The notes under the pieces are model-generated. The model was not told where the DNA came from, ran no database searches, and saw only the letters and a program-made list of their open reading frames with translations. Position numbers and translations under genes: made by a program. A stretch of 64,000 nucleotides of DNA from Ochrobactrum quorumnocens (lineage in GTDB: Bacteria > Pseudomonadota > Alphaproteobacteria > Rhizobiales > Rhizobiaceae): contig NZ_CP022603.1 in the NCBI RefSeq assembly GCF_002278035.1, positions 1,859,501 to 1,923,500 on the forward strand, read 5' to 3'. Shown piece by piece: positions 1 through 8,051 of this stretch; within the stretch, counting starts at the first letter, position 1, and each line of letters starts with the position of its first letter.

Positions 1-2
1 CC

Positions 3-266
3 AACACAATCGGCTCTTCCATGCGATTGTATCGGGAATCGGTCGTTCTCGCGGGGTCCGCCGGACCTATCAAGAGACCAACTGCAGTCCCTACAGGCGT
101 TGGTGTATTCCCAAAAGAAATCAACCGCTCGTCTCGCAGGCAGATGGAACGACTTTATAACGTTGTGCACTGGACCGAAATGGCGCGTGGAGGCCATTTT
201 CCAGCGCTGGAACAACCTGACCTATTGGTCGCAGACATCCGCAGCTTCTTCCGGGGCCGTGAGTGA
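3..266 (+). CDS. Epoxide hydrolase, C-terminal part (5' end outside window)
   Basis: The reading frame is open from the left edge and ends at TGA 264-266. The visible ~87 residues match the C-terminus of alpha/beta-fold epoxide hydrolases of the microsomal (EHN) type: an SSMRLYRES segment, then PTGVGVFPKE, then YNVVHWTEMARGGHFPALEQPDLL, in which the His of GGHF is the catalytic histidine. The family opens epoxides to vicinal diols. It is the first of three co-directional genes (aldolase and aldo/keto reductase follow), which fits a ring-opening or side-chain catabolic route. The N-terminal part, with the nucleophilic Asp, is not in the window, so activity cannot be judged. Confidence 0.8.
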   Translation, partial: NTIGSSMRLYRESVVLAGSAGPIKRPTAVPTGVGVFPKEINRSSRRQMERLYNVVHWTEMARGGHFPALEQPDLLVADIRSFFRGRE

Positions 267-304
267 TACAGGGGCTCCTGGGTTGAACATTGAAGGGTAT
301 TGAA

Positions 305-1069
305 ATGACGAGTTCAGCTAGAACACGTATTGAGCAGATGCGGGAACAGGGAAGACAGGCTATCGGCACGATGGTGATGTCGGTCGATCCCATGACGACG
401 GCTATTGCCGGCTCAGTGGGGCTCGACTTCGTGGTTATCGACATGGAGCACGGTCCGTTGACCATAGAAACCGTTTCTCGCCATGTTTTGGCCGCGCGGT
501 CTTGTGGCATGATCGTCTTCGTAAGGGTGCTTGAGAACCGCTCCACCTTAATCCAGGCGGCCATGGATGCCGGGGCGGACGGCGTGATCGCACCCAAAGT
601 GCAATCCGTAGAAGATGCCCAGCGGCTCGCTTTGGCCGTGCGCTACATTCCGGGGGGGCGCGGCGCGTGCCCCACCGTATTGGGCGCAGGTTTCAGCTAT
701 GACAACTGGGACGACTACAGGCAGACGAACAACGCCAACGTCTTGGCCATACCGCTGATTGAGACTGTCCAGGGCGTGGAATGCGTCGATCAGATCATGG
801 CCGTGGAAGGCATAGACGTGGCCTATTTCGGGCGCGTTGATTTCGCGCAGGACAAGGGTTGCGCGCTGGATGCCCCGGAGGTCCTGCAGGCGGCAATATC
901 CGTCAGGACGGCGGCGCGGGCGGCAGGGAAGCTTCTCATGACCGTTCAGTTCAACTCCGAGGATGCGGACCTGGTGGTGCACAACGCTGACCTGATGCTG
1001 TTGCGTGCCGCGTATAACGAGATCGCCACAAATCATCGCGCCAGGCAGGCCGAACAGAGGCGCGCCTGA
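305..1069 (+). CDS. HpcH/HpaI-family class II aldolase (2-oxo-3-deoxy acid aldolase type)
   Basis: A 254-residue protein of the pyruvate-releasing, metal-dependent HpcH/HpaI aldolase family. The residues known from E. coli HpcH are all recognisable with a constant +4 offset: His49 in DMEHGP, Arg74 in FVRV, Glu153 in LIET and Asp179 in GRVDF, plus the PGGRGA loop near 116-121. The usual GPxDLS metal loop is altered to FGRVDFAQD. ATG 305 is chosen over an in-frame TTG at 290 because AAGGG lies just upstream of it. It sits 38 bp after the epoxide hydrolase and 29 bp before an aldo/keto reductase, so the three are probably co-transcribed. It likely cleaves or condenses a 2-oxo acid to pyruvate or glyoxylate plus an aldehyde; the substrate is unknown. 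Confidence 0.82.
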   Translation: MTSSARTRIEQMREQGRQAIGTMVMSVDPMTTAIAGSVGLDFVVIDMEHGPLTIETVSRHVLAARSCGMIVFVRVLENRSTLIQAAMDAGADGVIAPKVQSVEDAQRLALAVRYIPGGRGACPTVLGAGFSYDNWDDYRQTNNANVLAIPLIETVQGVECVDQIMAVEGIDVAYFGRVDFAQDKGCALDAPEVLQAAISVRTAARAAGKLLMTVQFNSEDADLVVHNADLMLLRAAYNEIATNHRARQAEQRRA

Positions 1070-1098
1070 GCAATTCGGTATGGAGTGCTGACAAAGCC

Positions 1099-2178
1099 AT
1101 GATGTATAGCGCACTTGGACAGACAGGTGTTTTTGTTTCCCGACTTTGCCTCGGGACAATGACCTTTGGTGGAAGCTTCGATTCAAGTAACGGGATTGCG
1201 GGCGTGGACAAATCACAGGCTGACAGAATTGTCGGCCGAGCGCTTGAGAGCGGCATCAATTTTGTCGATACAGCTGACGTTTACACAGGCGGGCAGTCTG
1301 AAGAGATCCTCGGGGAGATTTTGGGACCACGCCGCCGGAATCTCGTACTGGCGACCAAAGTCCACGTACGTAGCGGTCCGGGGCCGAATGATGTCGGTCT
1401 GTCCAGAATACATATTATGCAGTCGCTGGAAGAAAGCTTGAAACGACTGCAAACAGATTACATTGATCTCTACCAGATACATAGATGGGATCGGCTCACT
1501 CCGATCGCGGAAACGCTCCGCGCGCTAGACGACGCCGTTCGACAGGGGAAGGTTCGTTATATCGGTGCGTCCAATCTGGCTGCATGGCAGCTGATGAAAT
1601 CACTGGGCGTCTCCGACAAGGAGGGATTGACGCGCTTCTGCACGGTTCAAGCCTATTACTCGCTGGTGGGCCGTGGAGTGGAGGACGAGTTGGTGCCGGC
1701 GATGCTGGACCAGGGCGTCGGCATGATGTGCTGGAGCCCACTGGGCGGTGGGCTACTCTCCGGAAGAGCTTTATCCGGGCCAGTTGCCGGCACCAGGCGC
1801 GGCAAACGGGGAGCTGTCAATCAATTTCCACCCGTCGACGAGGGTAAGGCGTTGCAGATTATTGCAGCCCTGCAGCAAATGGCGGACCGATACGAAGCGT
1901 CTGTCCCGCAAGTTGCACTGGCTTGGCTTCTGAGCCGCCCAGCGGTCGCCAGCGTCATCGTGGGGGCCAGAGCAGTCGAGCAGCTTAACGAAAATCTGGG
2001 GTCTCTCGAAATCACGCTTGAACCAGACGACGTCGCACTCCTCGAATCTCTTAGCGCAGAGCCGGTCCGTTATCCCGCGTGGATGTCGACTTTCGATCTG
2101 GCGCGACGTTTTCCCGATGACAGCCATTATGCCGGTCCAAGCTGGACCGCGGGTCAGGACCCGCTGCCGGATAGGTGA
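1099..2178 (+). CDS. Aldo/keto reductase
   Basis: A 359-residue NADPH-dependent oxidoreductase of the aldo/keto reductase barrel family. The full catalytic tetrad is visible: Asp57 and Tyr62 in FVDTADVY, Lys87 in LATKVH and His128 in YQIHRW. Later segments (YIGASN, QAYYSL, VSVIVGAR) also fit the family. ATG 1099 is followed directly by another ATG and either could be used. The gene lies 29 bp after the aldolase and is convergent with the GMC oxidoreductase across a 100-bp gap. It is expected to reduce or oxidise a carbonyl/alcohol intermediate in the cytoplasm. The subgroup resembles YajO/YghZ-like reductases, but substrate is not inferable. Confidence 0.85.
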   Translation: MMYSALGQTGVFVSRLCLGTMTFGGSFDSSNGIAGVDKSQADRIVGRALESGINFVDTADVYTGGQSEEILGEILGPRRRNLVLATKVHVRSGPGPNDVGLSRIHIMQSLEESLKRLQTDYIDLYQIHRWDRLTPIAETLRALDDAVRQGKVRYIGASNLAAWQLMKSLGVSDKEGLTRFCTVQAYYSLVGRGVEDELVPAMLDQGVGMMCWSPLGGGLLSGRALSGPVAGTRRGKRGAVNQFPPVDEGKALQIIAALQQMADRYEASVPQVALAWLLSRPAVASVIVGARAVEQLNENLGSLEITLEPDDVALLESLSAEPVRYPAWMSTFDLARRFPDDSHYAGPSWTAGQDPLPDR

Positions 2179-2278
2179 CTTGGTGCCACCTTTAGCGGGA
2201 ACCTGGCTTTGGACGAGGAGGGAAGGGGAGAACAAAGTTCAAAGCCCTTACCAAATTCCATGGGGTGCGCGCCCCTGC

Positions 2279-3904
2279 CTAATCGGTGCCGCAGATAAAG
2301 GCCGCGGCTCTCTCGCCTATCATCATGGCAGGAGCATTGGTATGGGTTCCAATGATAGCCGGCATTATCGAAGCGTCTGCCACCCGAAGTCGCCGAACTC
2401 CACGGACGCGAAGCTGTTCGTCAACCACCGACTTTGAATCGCTCCCCATACGGCACGTGCCGCACAAATGAAAGGCCGTTGCCCCGGTTTGTGCGGCGTA
2501 GGCAAGCAGTTCCTCTTCGCTGTCGCCGACATCATTGCCAGGAGCAAGCTCGCCGACGACGTGGTCAGCTAAAGGAGGGATTGCATTGATCGCTCGCAGC
2601 AACCTGAGTGCAGCTACCGCGGCCTTTCGGTCAAATTCATCCGTAAGGTAATTGACGACAATTGACGGTTGCCCGGTCGCGGTGAGATGCACATGACCCT
2701 TGCTGCGCGGATAGCTTTGGTAGCAGTTAAAACTCATGCCGGGAGCACTATCGAGAACAGCCTTGATCTGGCCTCTCACCTGCTTGAACTGGTACGTCAT
2801 CGCATTGCTGTAGACTTCAAGGTCTTGCGGGCCTTCATCCGCAAACAGCCTGACGAACCCAATTAACTCCGATGGTGTCCGACTGAGCGGTCCATGGCGT
2901 CCGAACATATATTGTAGGCCGCTCCAAACTGCTCCAACCCCCTTGTCGGTGCCGTTAAGGGATTTGAGACCACGTAAACGCAGCTTGGTCTGCAACAACA
3001 TGTGATCTCTTGCGTTTTCACCGACTTCACGGCTTTCCGCACGGATGTCTATTCCCAGACTGCTGAGACGCTCAGGGTCGCCGATACCGGCCCCCTCCAG
3101 CAGCAATGGCGAACCCACTGCCCCCGCACAGAGAATGACTTCAGCTTCAGCGTAGATCGTTTCAGTGCGTCCATCTCGTTGAATTTCGATACCGACCGCC
3201 GCTCCGTTCTCCAGCACCACGCGCTGAACAAGAGACCCGGTGACTATTTCCAGGTTCGAGCGAGCTCGTGCAGGGTCAAGATAGGTGCGAGACGTGCTCT
3301 GTCTAATTCCGCGGTGCACATTGGTCTGCATGCGCCCCACCCCAATCGCCTCGGGCGCGTTAGGGTCAGGCATTTCCGGCAGGCCATAGGCCGCACAGGA
3401 TTCGCGCAACAACTCTATGCAGTCGTGTCGCCCCGCGTTGATCTCGACCTTGACCGGGCCGCCTTTCCCTCGATGCTCGCCGCCTTGAGGGAAATCCTCG
3501 AGCCGCTTGAGAAATGGAAGAACCGCCTCATACCCCCAATCGCCGCAACCTGCCTCGACCCAACGCTGGTAATCGTGCCGGCTACCCAGCGTCCAGGCCA
3601 ATCCGTTGATTGAACTTGATCCGCCGAGGGTCTTTCCTCTGGCGTAGTGTAGCATTCGGTTGTTAAGTCCGGGCTCAGGTCCGGTCTTGTAAGACCAGTC
3701 GTACCGAGGATCTCCAATGGTCTTGGAATAACCAATGGGAATATGCAGCCAGGGATTTCTGTCTTTGTTGCCAGCCTCAATCAAAACCACGTTGATCTTC
3801 GGGTTTTCGCTCAGGCGTGAGGCAACAATCGCGCCGGCTGAGCCAGCTCCCACCACCACATAATCGGCTCTAATAGCATTCTGAGAATCCATCAGCTTAC
3901 TCAT
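2279..3904 (-). CDS. GMC-family FAD-dependent alcohol dehydrogenase/oxidase
   Basis: About 541 residues, the normal length for glucose-methanol-choline oxidoreductases. The N-terminal dinucleotide fold reads VVVGAGSAGAIVASRLS (GxGxxG at 19-24) with the acidic Glu of LIEAG after it. GGSSSING is the GMC signature 1 region. The C-terminal active-site histidines lie in AFHLCGTCRMG and GTHTNAP. An alternative GTG start exists at 3919, and an internal ATG at 3892; none has a strong ribosome site. It oxidises a primary or secondary alcohol using FAD. It is the last gene of the leftward P450-ferredoxin-dehydrogenase block and is separated from the dehydrogenase by 131 bp. Confidence 0.85.
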   Translation of the reverse strand: MSKLMDSQNAIRADYVVVGAGSAGAIVASRLSENPKINVVLIEAGNKDRNPWLHIPIGYSKTIGDPRYDWSYKTGPEPGLNNRMLHYARGKTLGGSSSINGLAWTLGSRHDYQRWVEAGCGDWGYEAVLPFLKRLEDFPQGGEHRGKGGPVKVEINAGRHDCIELLRESCAAYGLPEMPDPNAPEAIGVGRMQTNVHRGIRQSTSRTYLDPARARSNLEIVTGSLVQRVVLENGAAVGIEIQRDGRTETIYAEAEVILCAGAVGSPLLLEGAGIGDPERLSSLGIDIRAESREVGENARDHMLLQTKLRLRGLKSLNGTDKGVGAVWSGLQYMFGRHGPLSRTPSELIGFVRLFADEGPQDLEVYSNAMTYQFKQVRGQIKAVLDSAPGMSFNCYQSYPRSKGHVHLTATGQPSIVVNYLTDEFDRKAAVAALRLLRAINAIPPLADHVVGELAPGNDVGDSEEELLAYAAQTGATAFHLCGTCRMGSDSKSVVDEQLRVRGVRRLRVADASIMPAIIGTHTNAPAMMIGERAAAFICGTD

Positions 3905-4035
3905 TAAAGGACGGCGCACATGCGCACGGAGGTCAAAAGGTACATGCCGTAACCCTGATAAAGGTCTTTGTTGGTTGCGCGTTTCACTCTGGAACCTTTG
4001 TCCTTTTTGTCGGTATCGCTACCGTTCCAATTAAC

Positions 4036-5181
4036 TCACAGCGGAGCTGGACGCAGGGCCACTTTAATCGGCCGCCCGTCTAGTTCATGAGCTGCAGCCT
4101 TCAGCGCTGTCTCTGCCTCTTCGAGGGGATAGGTTTCGCTGACCCAGCCGGCAAGATCGACGCCGCGCTTCTGAAGGTCGAGCGCCAATTGCAGCCCTGC
4201 TTCCACAAAATTGGGATGGGATGCAAAGCTGAGCAAACGGATTTCCTTCATTAGCAGCTCTACCCAATCGATCTGCTGAACGGCCGGCGACGATATGGCG
4301 ACGTTCACAAACGTCCCCATTTTGGCGAGCAACCGGAACGCCAATCGCTTCGCAGGGGGAACGCCCGCCAGATCGATCACCACATTGGCCTGACCGCTAC
4401 GCGCCAACAGATCTTGCGCGACCAGATCGGGGTCGGCATCTCGCGCCATGGCCAGTGTCGTGGTCACTCCCAATTGCCGAGCCAGATCCAGGCGGAGTTC
4501 ATCGGTCTCAAGGCCAACCATGGTGACATTGGCGCCGAGTTCCATGGCAGCGACAGCACAACATAATCCCTGTGGTCCGGGACCGATAACGGCAACATGA
4601 TCGCCAGGTTTCACTCCCGCCGAAGTAACCCAGCGCATACCGTTGGCCAAAGGGGAGCCGCCAACCAATGCTGCACCATCGCTGAGCCCATCGGGCAATT
4701 TGTATGCCAGTGCCTCCTTGGGCACAAAGACATGCGTGGCGTATCCACCCCAAAGCTGAGGAGCCTTCCGGTTGGACGTAATCCCGTAGCCGGTGCCTTT
4801 GCCCTTCTGGTCGCAAAGATAGTATTGCCCTGCCCGACAGGAGTCGCAATTGTGGCATGGCCAACGAGCCTCCAGAATTACGCGGTCTCCTACGCTCAAA
4901 TTTCGTGCGCGGCTTGCGGACTCACCGATTGCCTCAACGGTACCAACAATTTCATCACCGAAGGTCAGGGGGGCGAGGTCATTGATCCACCCAAGTTCGC
5001 CCCGATACATGTGCAATTCGGAGCCATCGACACCGCATAAGGCCACACGGATTAGCATATCCTCGGTGCCCATGTCCGGCAGAGGTACCTCCCGCATTGC
5101 GAGTTTCCCCGGAGAGAGGTATTCGACGATCCTGGCCGTGGCGTGCGCCACTGGCATTGAGCTGTGAGAAGCGTTTCCCAT
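4036..5181 (-). CDS. Zinc-dependent medium-chain alcohol dehydrogenase
   Basis: A 381-residue MDR-superfamily dehydrogenase. The catalytic Cys49 (ALCGVDGSE) and the structural-zinc lobe Cys109-x2-Cys112-x2-Cys115-x7-Cys123 are present. The NAD(P) site is VIGPGPQGL followed by Glu in GLETDE. The usual GHE motif carrying a zinc ligand reads Gly75-Asp76-Glu77, so one catalytic zinc ligand would be Asp instead of His. It starts 3 bp after the ferredoxin stop and clearly shares its transcript. It probably oxidises the alcohol made by the P450 to an aldehyde or ketone. Confidence 0.85.
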   Translation of the reverse strand: MGNASHSSMPVAHATARIVEYLSPGKLAMREVPLPDMGTEDMLIRVALCGVDGSELHMYRGELGWINDLAPLTFGDEIVGTVEAIGESASRARNLSVGDRVILEARWPCHNCDSCRAGQYYLCDQKGKGTGYGITSNRKAPQLWGGYATHVFVPKEALAYKLPDGLSDGAALVGGSPLANGMRWVTSAGVKPGDHVAVIGPGPQGLCCAVAAMELGANVTMVGLETDELRLDLARQLGVTTTLAMARDADPDLVAQDLLARSGQANVVIDLAGVPPAKRLAFRLLAKMGTFVNVAISSPAVQQIDWVELLMKEIRLLSFASHPNFVEAGLQLALDLQKRGVDLAGWVSETYPLEEAETALKAAAHELDGRPIKVALRPAPL

Positions 5182-5184
5182 GTT

Positions 5185-5499
5185 CTATTCCTGCGGCGCC
5201 ACTTGAAAGCGCATTTCCTTTAGAGCTTCGTTAACCCGGATCTGACAACACAGGCGTGAGCATTCAGTATAAGCTTCCAAGACCTCAAGCATCTCAGTCT
5301 CGGCCAGCGTCGGCGCCGGTAGCCGACTGATTGCAGCGGGGTCAAGATAGACATGACAGGTTGCGCATGACAGCTCTCCACCGCACTCTCCGATAATGCC
5401 GGGCACTGAATTCTGAACAGCGTTCCACATCACGGAGGTGTCTTCGACTGCATTTAGGGTTAGCTCGCCGCTCTCTGTTACAAAAGTTATCTCAACCAT
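5185..5499 (-). CDS. [2Fe-2S] ferredoxin, adrenodoxin/putidaredoxin type
   Basis: A 104-residue ferredoxin with the cluster ligands Cys39-x5-Cys45-x2-Cys48-x36-Cys85 (ECGGELSCATCH and SRLCCQI), the spacing of the adrenodoxin/putidaredoxin class that feeds electrons to bacterial class I P450s. ATG 5499 is preferred over the upstream in-frame ATG at 5520 because AGAGGA sits 9 bases before it. It is placed 42 bp after the P450 gene, so it is almost certainly the P450's redox partner. No ferredoxin reductase gene is present in the window. Confidence 0.9.
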   Translation of the reverse strand: MVEITFVTESGELTLNAVEDTSVMWNAVQNSVPGIIGECGGELSCATCHVYLDPAAISRLPAPTLAETEMLEVLEAYTECSRLCCQIRVNEALKEMRFQVAPQE

Positions 5500-5541
5500 C
5501 GGCCACGGTCCTCTGTTCATCTGCTAAGGAGGTGGAGGCAA

Positions 5542-6789
5542 TCACTGGAATTTGACCATCAACTGACTAAGGCCGGTGACCTGATGGTCCACGACCCAGT
5601 GCGGAGTGTCATCGCCGGCGAATTCGATATCGGGAAAAGCAGAGAAAATCTTGGAAAACAGTACCTTCAGTTCCAATCGCACAAGAGCGCGTCCCAAGCA
5701 GGCATGAATGCCTTCCCCGAGGGAGAGATGGTCATTAGGAGTGCGACGGATATCGAACTTGTGCGGATTGTCGAACTTGCGTTCATCCTTGTTGCCAGAA
5801 ACTGCGAAGAGGACAACCCAGTCCCCAGGATTGATCGTTTTGCCATGCATCTTGTAAGACGCGCGGGCAACCCGTAGCCGTCCCCTCGCCGGAGTGGTCC
5901 ATCGCAGAATCTCGTCTACGGCGCCGTCGATCAGCGTTGGATTATCGATCAGTAACTGTCGCTGCTCCGGATCCTTAAGAAAACACCACATCCCGACCGA
6001 AATTGCATTCCGGGTGGTTTCGAGCCCGCCTAAAATGAGCAAAAGGAACCAGCCTGCGATTTCGTGCTCATCAAGCGGCGTGCCGTCGACCACCATACGG
6101 GCGATGATCGAAGCCAGATCATCACGCGGGTTGGCCAATCTGTCGCGCGCCATGCGCATGGAATAGTCGCCGATCGCTTCGATTCCAATGAATGACGTTT
6201 CTTCGTGAGTTTTCCCAGGGATTGCGCCACGTGGATCTGCGGGAGAGAAAGCCTGCCATGCGAAGCGACCGAGTTCATCCCAGTCACTCTCTGGGATACC
6301 CAGCATCTTGAACACCACATGCATCGGCAGGACGGCTGCGAATTCGTCGACGACATCCGCCGTCCCCTTTTTGCGGATATCTTCGATGATCTCGTCTACG
6401 ATCTTTTCAATATCGGCGCGCATGCGACCGACCATAGGCGTACTGAAGTGCTTGTTCATGGGCTGCCGCATAACTGTGTGAAGCGGCGGATCCATGAGTG
6501 TGACGCTGGCGTCCCACATAAGCTTGCGCCTCTGCAGGGTAGTCAATCGCCGCCCCGACCGCGGAACACGGCTGTCGAAAGACGAACTAAAGGTCATTGC
6601 ATCGTTCAGGATTGCCTTCATGTCGTCGTAGCGTGTAACGACCCAAAAGTTGCGCCCATAATCATCGGGCTCGGCCCAGTGCAGCGGGTCTTCGTCGCGT
6701 AGGCGACGGAATATCTCATGGTGCTCGCCAGACGGATACCATTCGGGCCGCACAAGATCGGTGTCATAGCTGCTCAGGTCCTTTTCCAT
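5542..6789 (-). CDS. Cytochrome P450 monooxygenase
   Basis: A 415-residue soluble bacterial P450. The I-helix oxygen-activation motif is GGLETT (254-259, usual AGxET/DT), the K-helix ExxR is EILR (293-296), and the heme-binding loop is LGEGIHACLGR with thiolate ligand Cys364. No signal or membrane anchor is seen. The ETTRNAIS I-helix tail is common among P450s acting on terpenoid, steroid or alkyl side-chain substrates, but the substrate cannot be named. It is the first gene of the leftward block and lies about 62 bases downstream of the predicted start site of a minus-strand sigma-54 promoter. Confidence 0.92.
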   Translation of the reverse strand: MEKDLSSYDTDLVRPEWYPSGEHHEIFRRLRDEDPLHWAEPDDYGRNFWVVTRYDDMKAILNDAMTFSSSFDSRVPRSGRRLTTLQRRKLMWDASVTLMDPPLHTVMRQPMNKHFSTPMVGRMRADIEKIVDEIIEDIRKKGTADVVDEFAAVLPMHVVFKMLGIPESDWDELGRFAWQAFSPADPRGAIPGKTHEETSFIGIEAIGDYSMRMARDRLANPRDDLASIIARMVVDGTPLDEHEIAGWFLLLILGGLETTRNAISVGMWCFLKDPEQRQLLIDNPTLIDGAVDEILRWTTPARGRLRVARASYKMHGKTINPGDWVVLFAVSGNKDERKFDNPHKFDIRRTPNDHLSLGEGIHACLGRALVRLELKVLFSKIFSAFPDIEFAGDDTPHWVVDHQVTGLSQLMVKFQ

Positions 6790-6863
6790 AGTCTACCTTT
6801 TCCCAGTGAGTACTGTTGCGCCTGCTAATCGGGCGCGGATGATTTGCGTTGCAGTGCTAACTC

Positions 6864-6878
6864 GCAAGCTCTGTGCCA
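6864..6878 (-). promoter_or_regulatory. Sigma-54 (-24/-12) promoter for the P450 operon
   Basis: Read on the minus strand the 15 bases are TGGCACAGAGCTTGC, matching the RpoN consensus TGGCACRNNNNTTGC at every fixed position. Transcription should start near 6852, leaving about 62 bases before the P450 ATG. It faces away from an equally good plus-strand site at 7075-7089. Confidence 0.78.
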
Positions 6879-6957
6879 AGTCGGCATCTCTGCACTGCGA
6901 TGCGACGAAAGCCTGCGCACTCCAGCCACCACCGCGGCACCGAGTGCCCGTCAAGAA

Positions 6958-6988
6958 TTGTTGCCGCACAACAAACACGCATATGCGT
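6958..6988. promoter_or_regulatory. Paired palindromes, likely activator sites shared by two sigma-54 promoters
   Basis: Two adjacent dyads: TTGTTG-N5-CAACAA at 6958-6974 and the perfect 12-mer ACGCATATGCGT at 6977-6988. They lie about 80-100 bases upstream of both divergent sigma-54 promoters, and the midpoint between those promoters (about 6976) falls between the two dyads. That is the usual placement of enhancer sites for NtrC-type activators. Binding is inferred, not shown. Confidence 0.55.
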
Positions 6989-7074
6989 ATGACGACGACA
7001 ATTCACCCCAACAGTGTATCCGCCAAGGACATACCCTTCCGAAATACATGTTTCAGCTTGAACTCAGTTATCTG

Positions 7075-7089
7075 TGGCACGGACTTTGC
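7075..7089 (+). promoter_or_regulatory. Sigma-54 (-24/-12) promoter for the SDR-lyase-ALDH operon
   Basis: TGGCACGGACTTTGC fits the RpoN consensus TGGCACRNNNNTTGC exactly. The predicted start near 7101 leaves about 48 bases before the TTG start of the SDR gene. It is divergent from the P450 promoter, with shared palindromes midway. Confidence 0.78.
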
Positions 7090-7148
7090 GTGACAAACAT
7101 CAAGTCTCGCTTAGATGCAGCTGAGGCCATCGATGAGAGGCACTACAC

Positions 7149-8042
7149 TTGGAAAATTTTCTCGGCAGGAACGCAGTCGTAACGGGGGGCGGAAGCGGTA
7201 TTGGTCGATCAATCTCACTCGCACTTGCCGGTGCCGGCGCAAATGTCCTGGTGGCTGATATCGATGCGCAAGCGGCTCAAACAGTTGCCTCCGATGCGTG
7301 CGAACTAGGCGTTGCAGGATTGGCTCAGCAAGTCGATGTGTCAAATTTCGATGACGTAACAAAGTTGGCGACACGCGCGTTTGGCGAATTTGGGTCGGTG
7401 GACATTCTCGTGAATAATGCTGGAGTTACACTGAGGCCATTTCGGGCATCCTGGGATACAAGTCTCGAAGATTTTCGCTGGATCATGGATGTGAATTTTT
7501 GGGGCGTGGTTCATGGCCATATGGCTTTTGTTCGATCCATGATCGACCGGCCAGGCGTAAAACACATCGTCAACACATCATCGGTCGGGTCGATTGTTTC
7601 CGTTGCAGGTCATTCTGCATACTGTGCGTCCAAATCAGCAGTGGATGGATTTTCATATAGCGCCAGGGAAGAGCTTCGCGGCTTCGGCATCGGCGTCAGC
7701 TTGTTGCATCCGGCCGGTGTTAAGACAGACATTCCAACGAGCGAACGTTGGCGGACTGAGACAGACAGATCGGGTAATCGCGATGTTGTTCCCTGGTCGC
7801 GCTATGTGAGCGAGGTCGTCAACCCTTCGATCGACGATCCCACCAATGCTGCGAGGCAGGATCCTGTCGAGTTTGCCACAGAGCCATGGCAGTATATCTG
7901 GCCTGAGGATGTCGGCCGCATCGTCATCGAGGGTATCCGCGCCAACCGATGCAACATCCTAACTCACCCGCCACTTACAGAGCGCATCCGTGCTCGTGCT
8001 GAGACCATCATTGCCGGTGCTCCTCAGTCGCCATCGGTCTAG
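7149..8042 (+). CDS. Short-chain dehydrogenase/reductase
   Basis: A 297-residue classical SDR. The cofactor motif TGGGSGIG is at 12-19, the Asp of VADID suggests NAD preference, NNAG is at 89-92, and the catalytic triad is Ser145, Tyr158 and Lys162 (YCASK). The start is a TTG at 7149 with GAGAGG about 9 bases upstream; no ATG in frame gives a complete Rossmann fold. It heads a rightward operon under a sigma-54 promoter, 9 bp ahead of the lyase gene. It probably interconverts a hydroxyl and keto group on a pathway intermediate. Confidence 0.87.
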   Translation: MENFLGRNAVVTGGGSGIGRSISLALAGAGANVLVADIDAQAAQTVASDACELGVAGLAQQVDVSNFDDVTKLATRAFGEFGSVDILVNNAGVTLRPFRASWDTSLEDFRWIMDVNFWGVVHGHMAFVRSMIDRPGVKHIVNTSSVGSIVSVAGHSAYCASKSAVDGFSYSAREELRGFGIGVSLLHPAGVKTDIPTSERWRTETDRSGNRDVVPWSRYVSEVVNPSIDDPTNAARQDPVEFATEPWQYIWPEDVGRIVIEGIRANRCNILTHPPLTERIRARAETIIAGAPQSPSV

Positions 8043-8051
8043 GAGCTTATT

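Noticed and set aside
3905..4035. Sigma-54-like site before the GMC gene
   Set aside because: A CGGCATG is present on the minus strand, but no GC follows at the -12 position.
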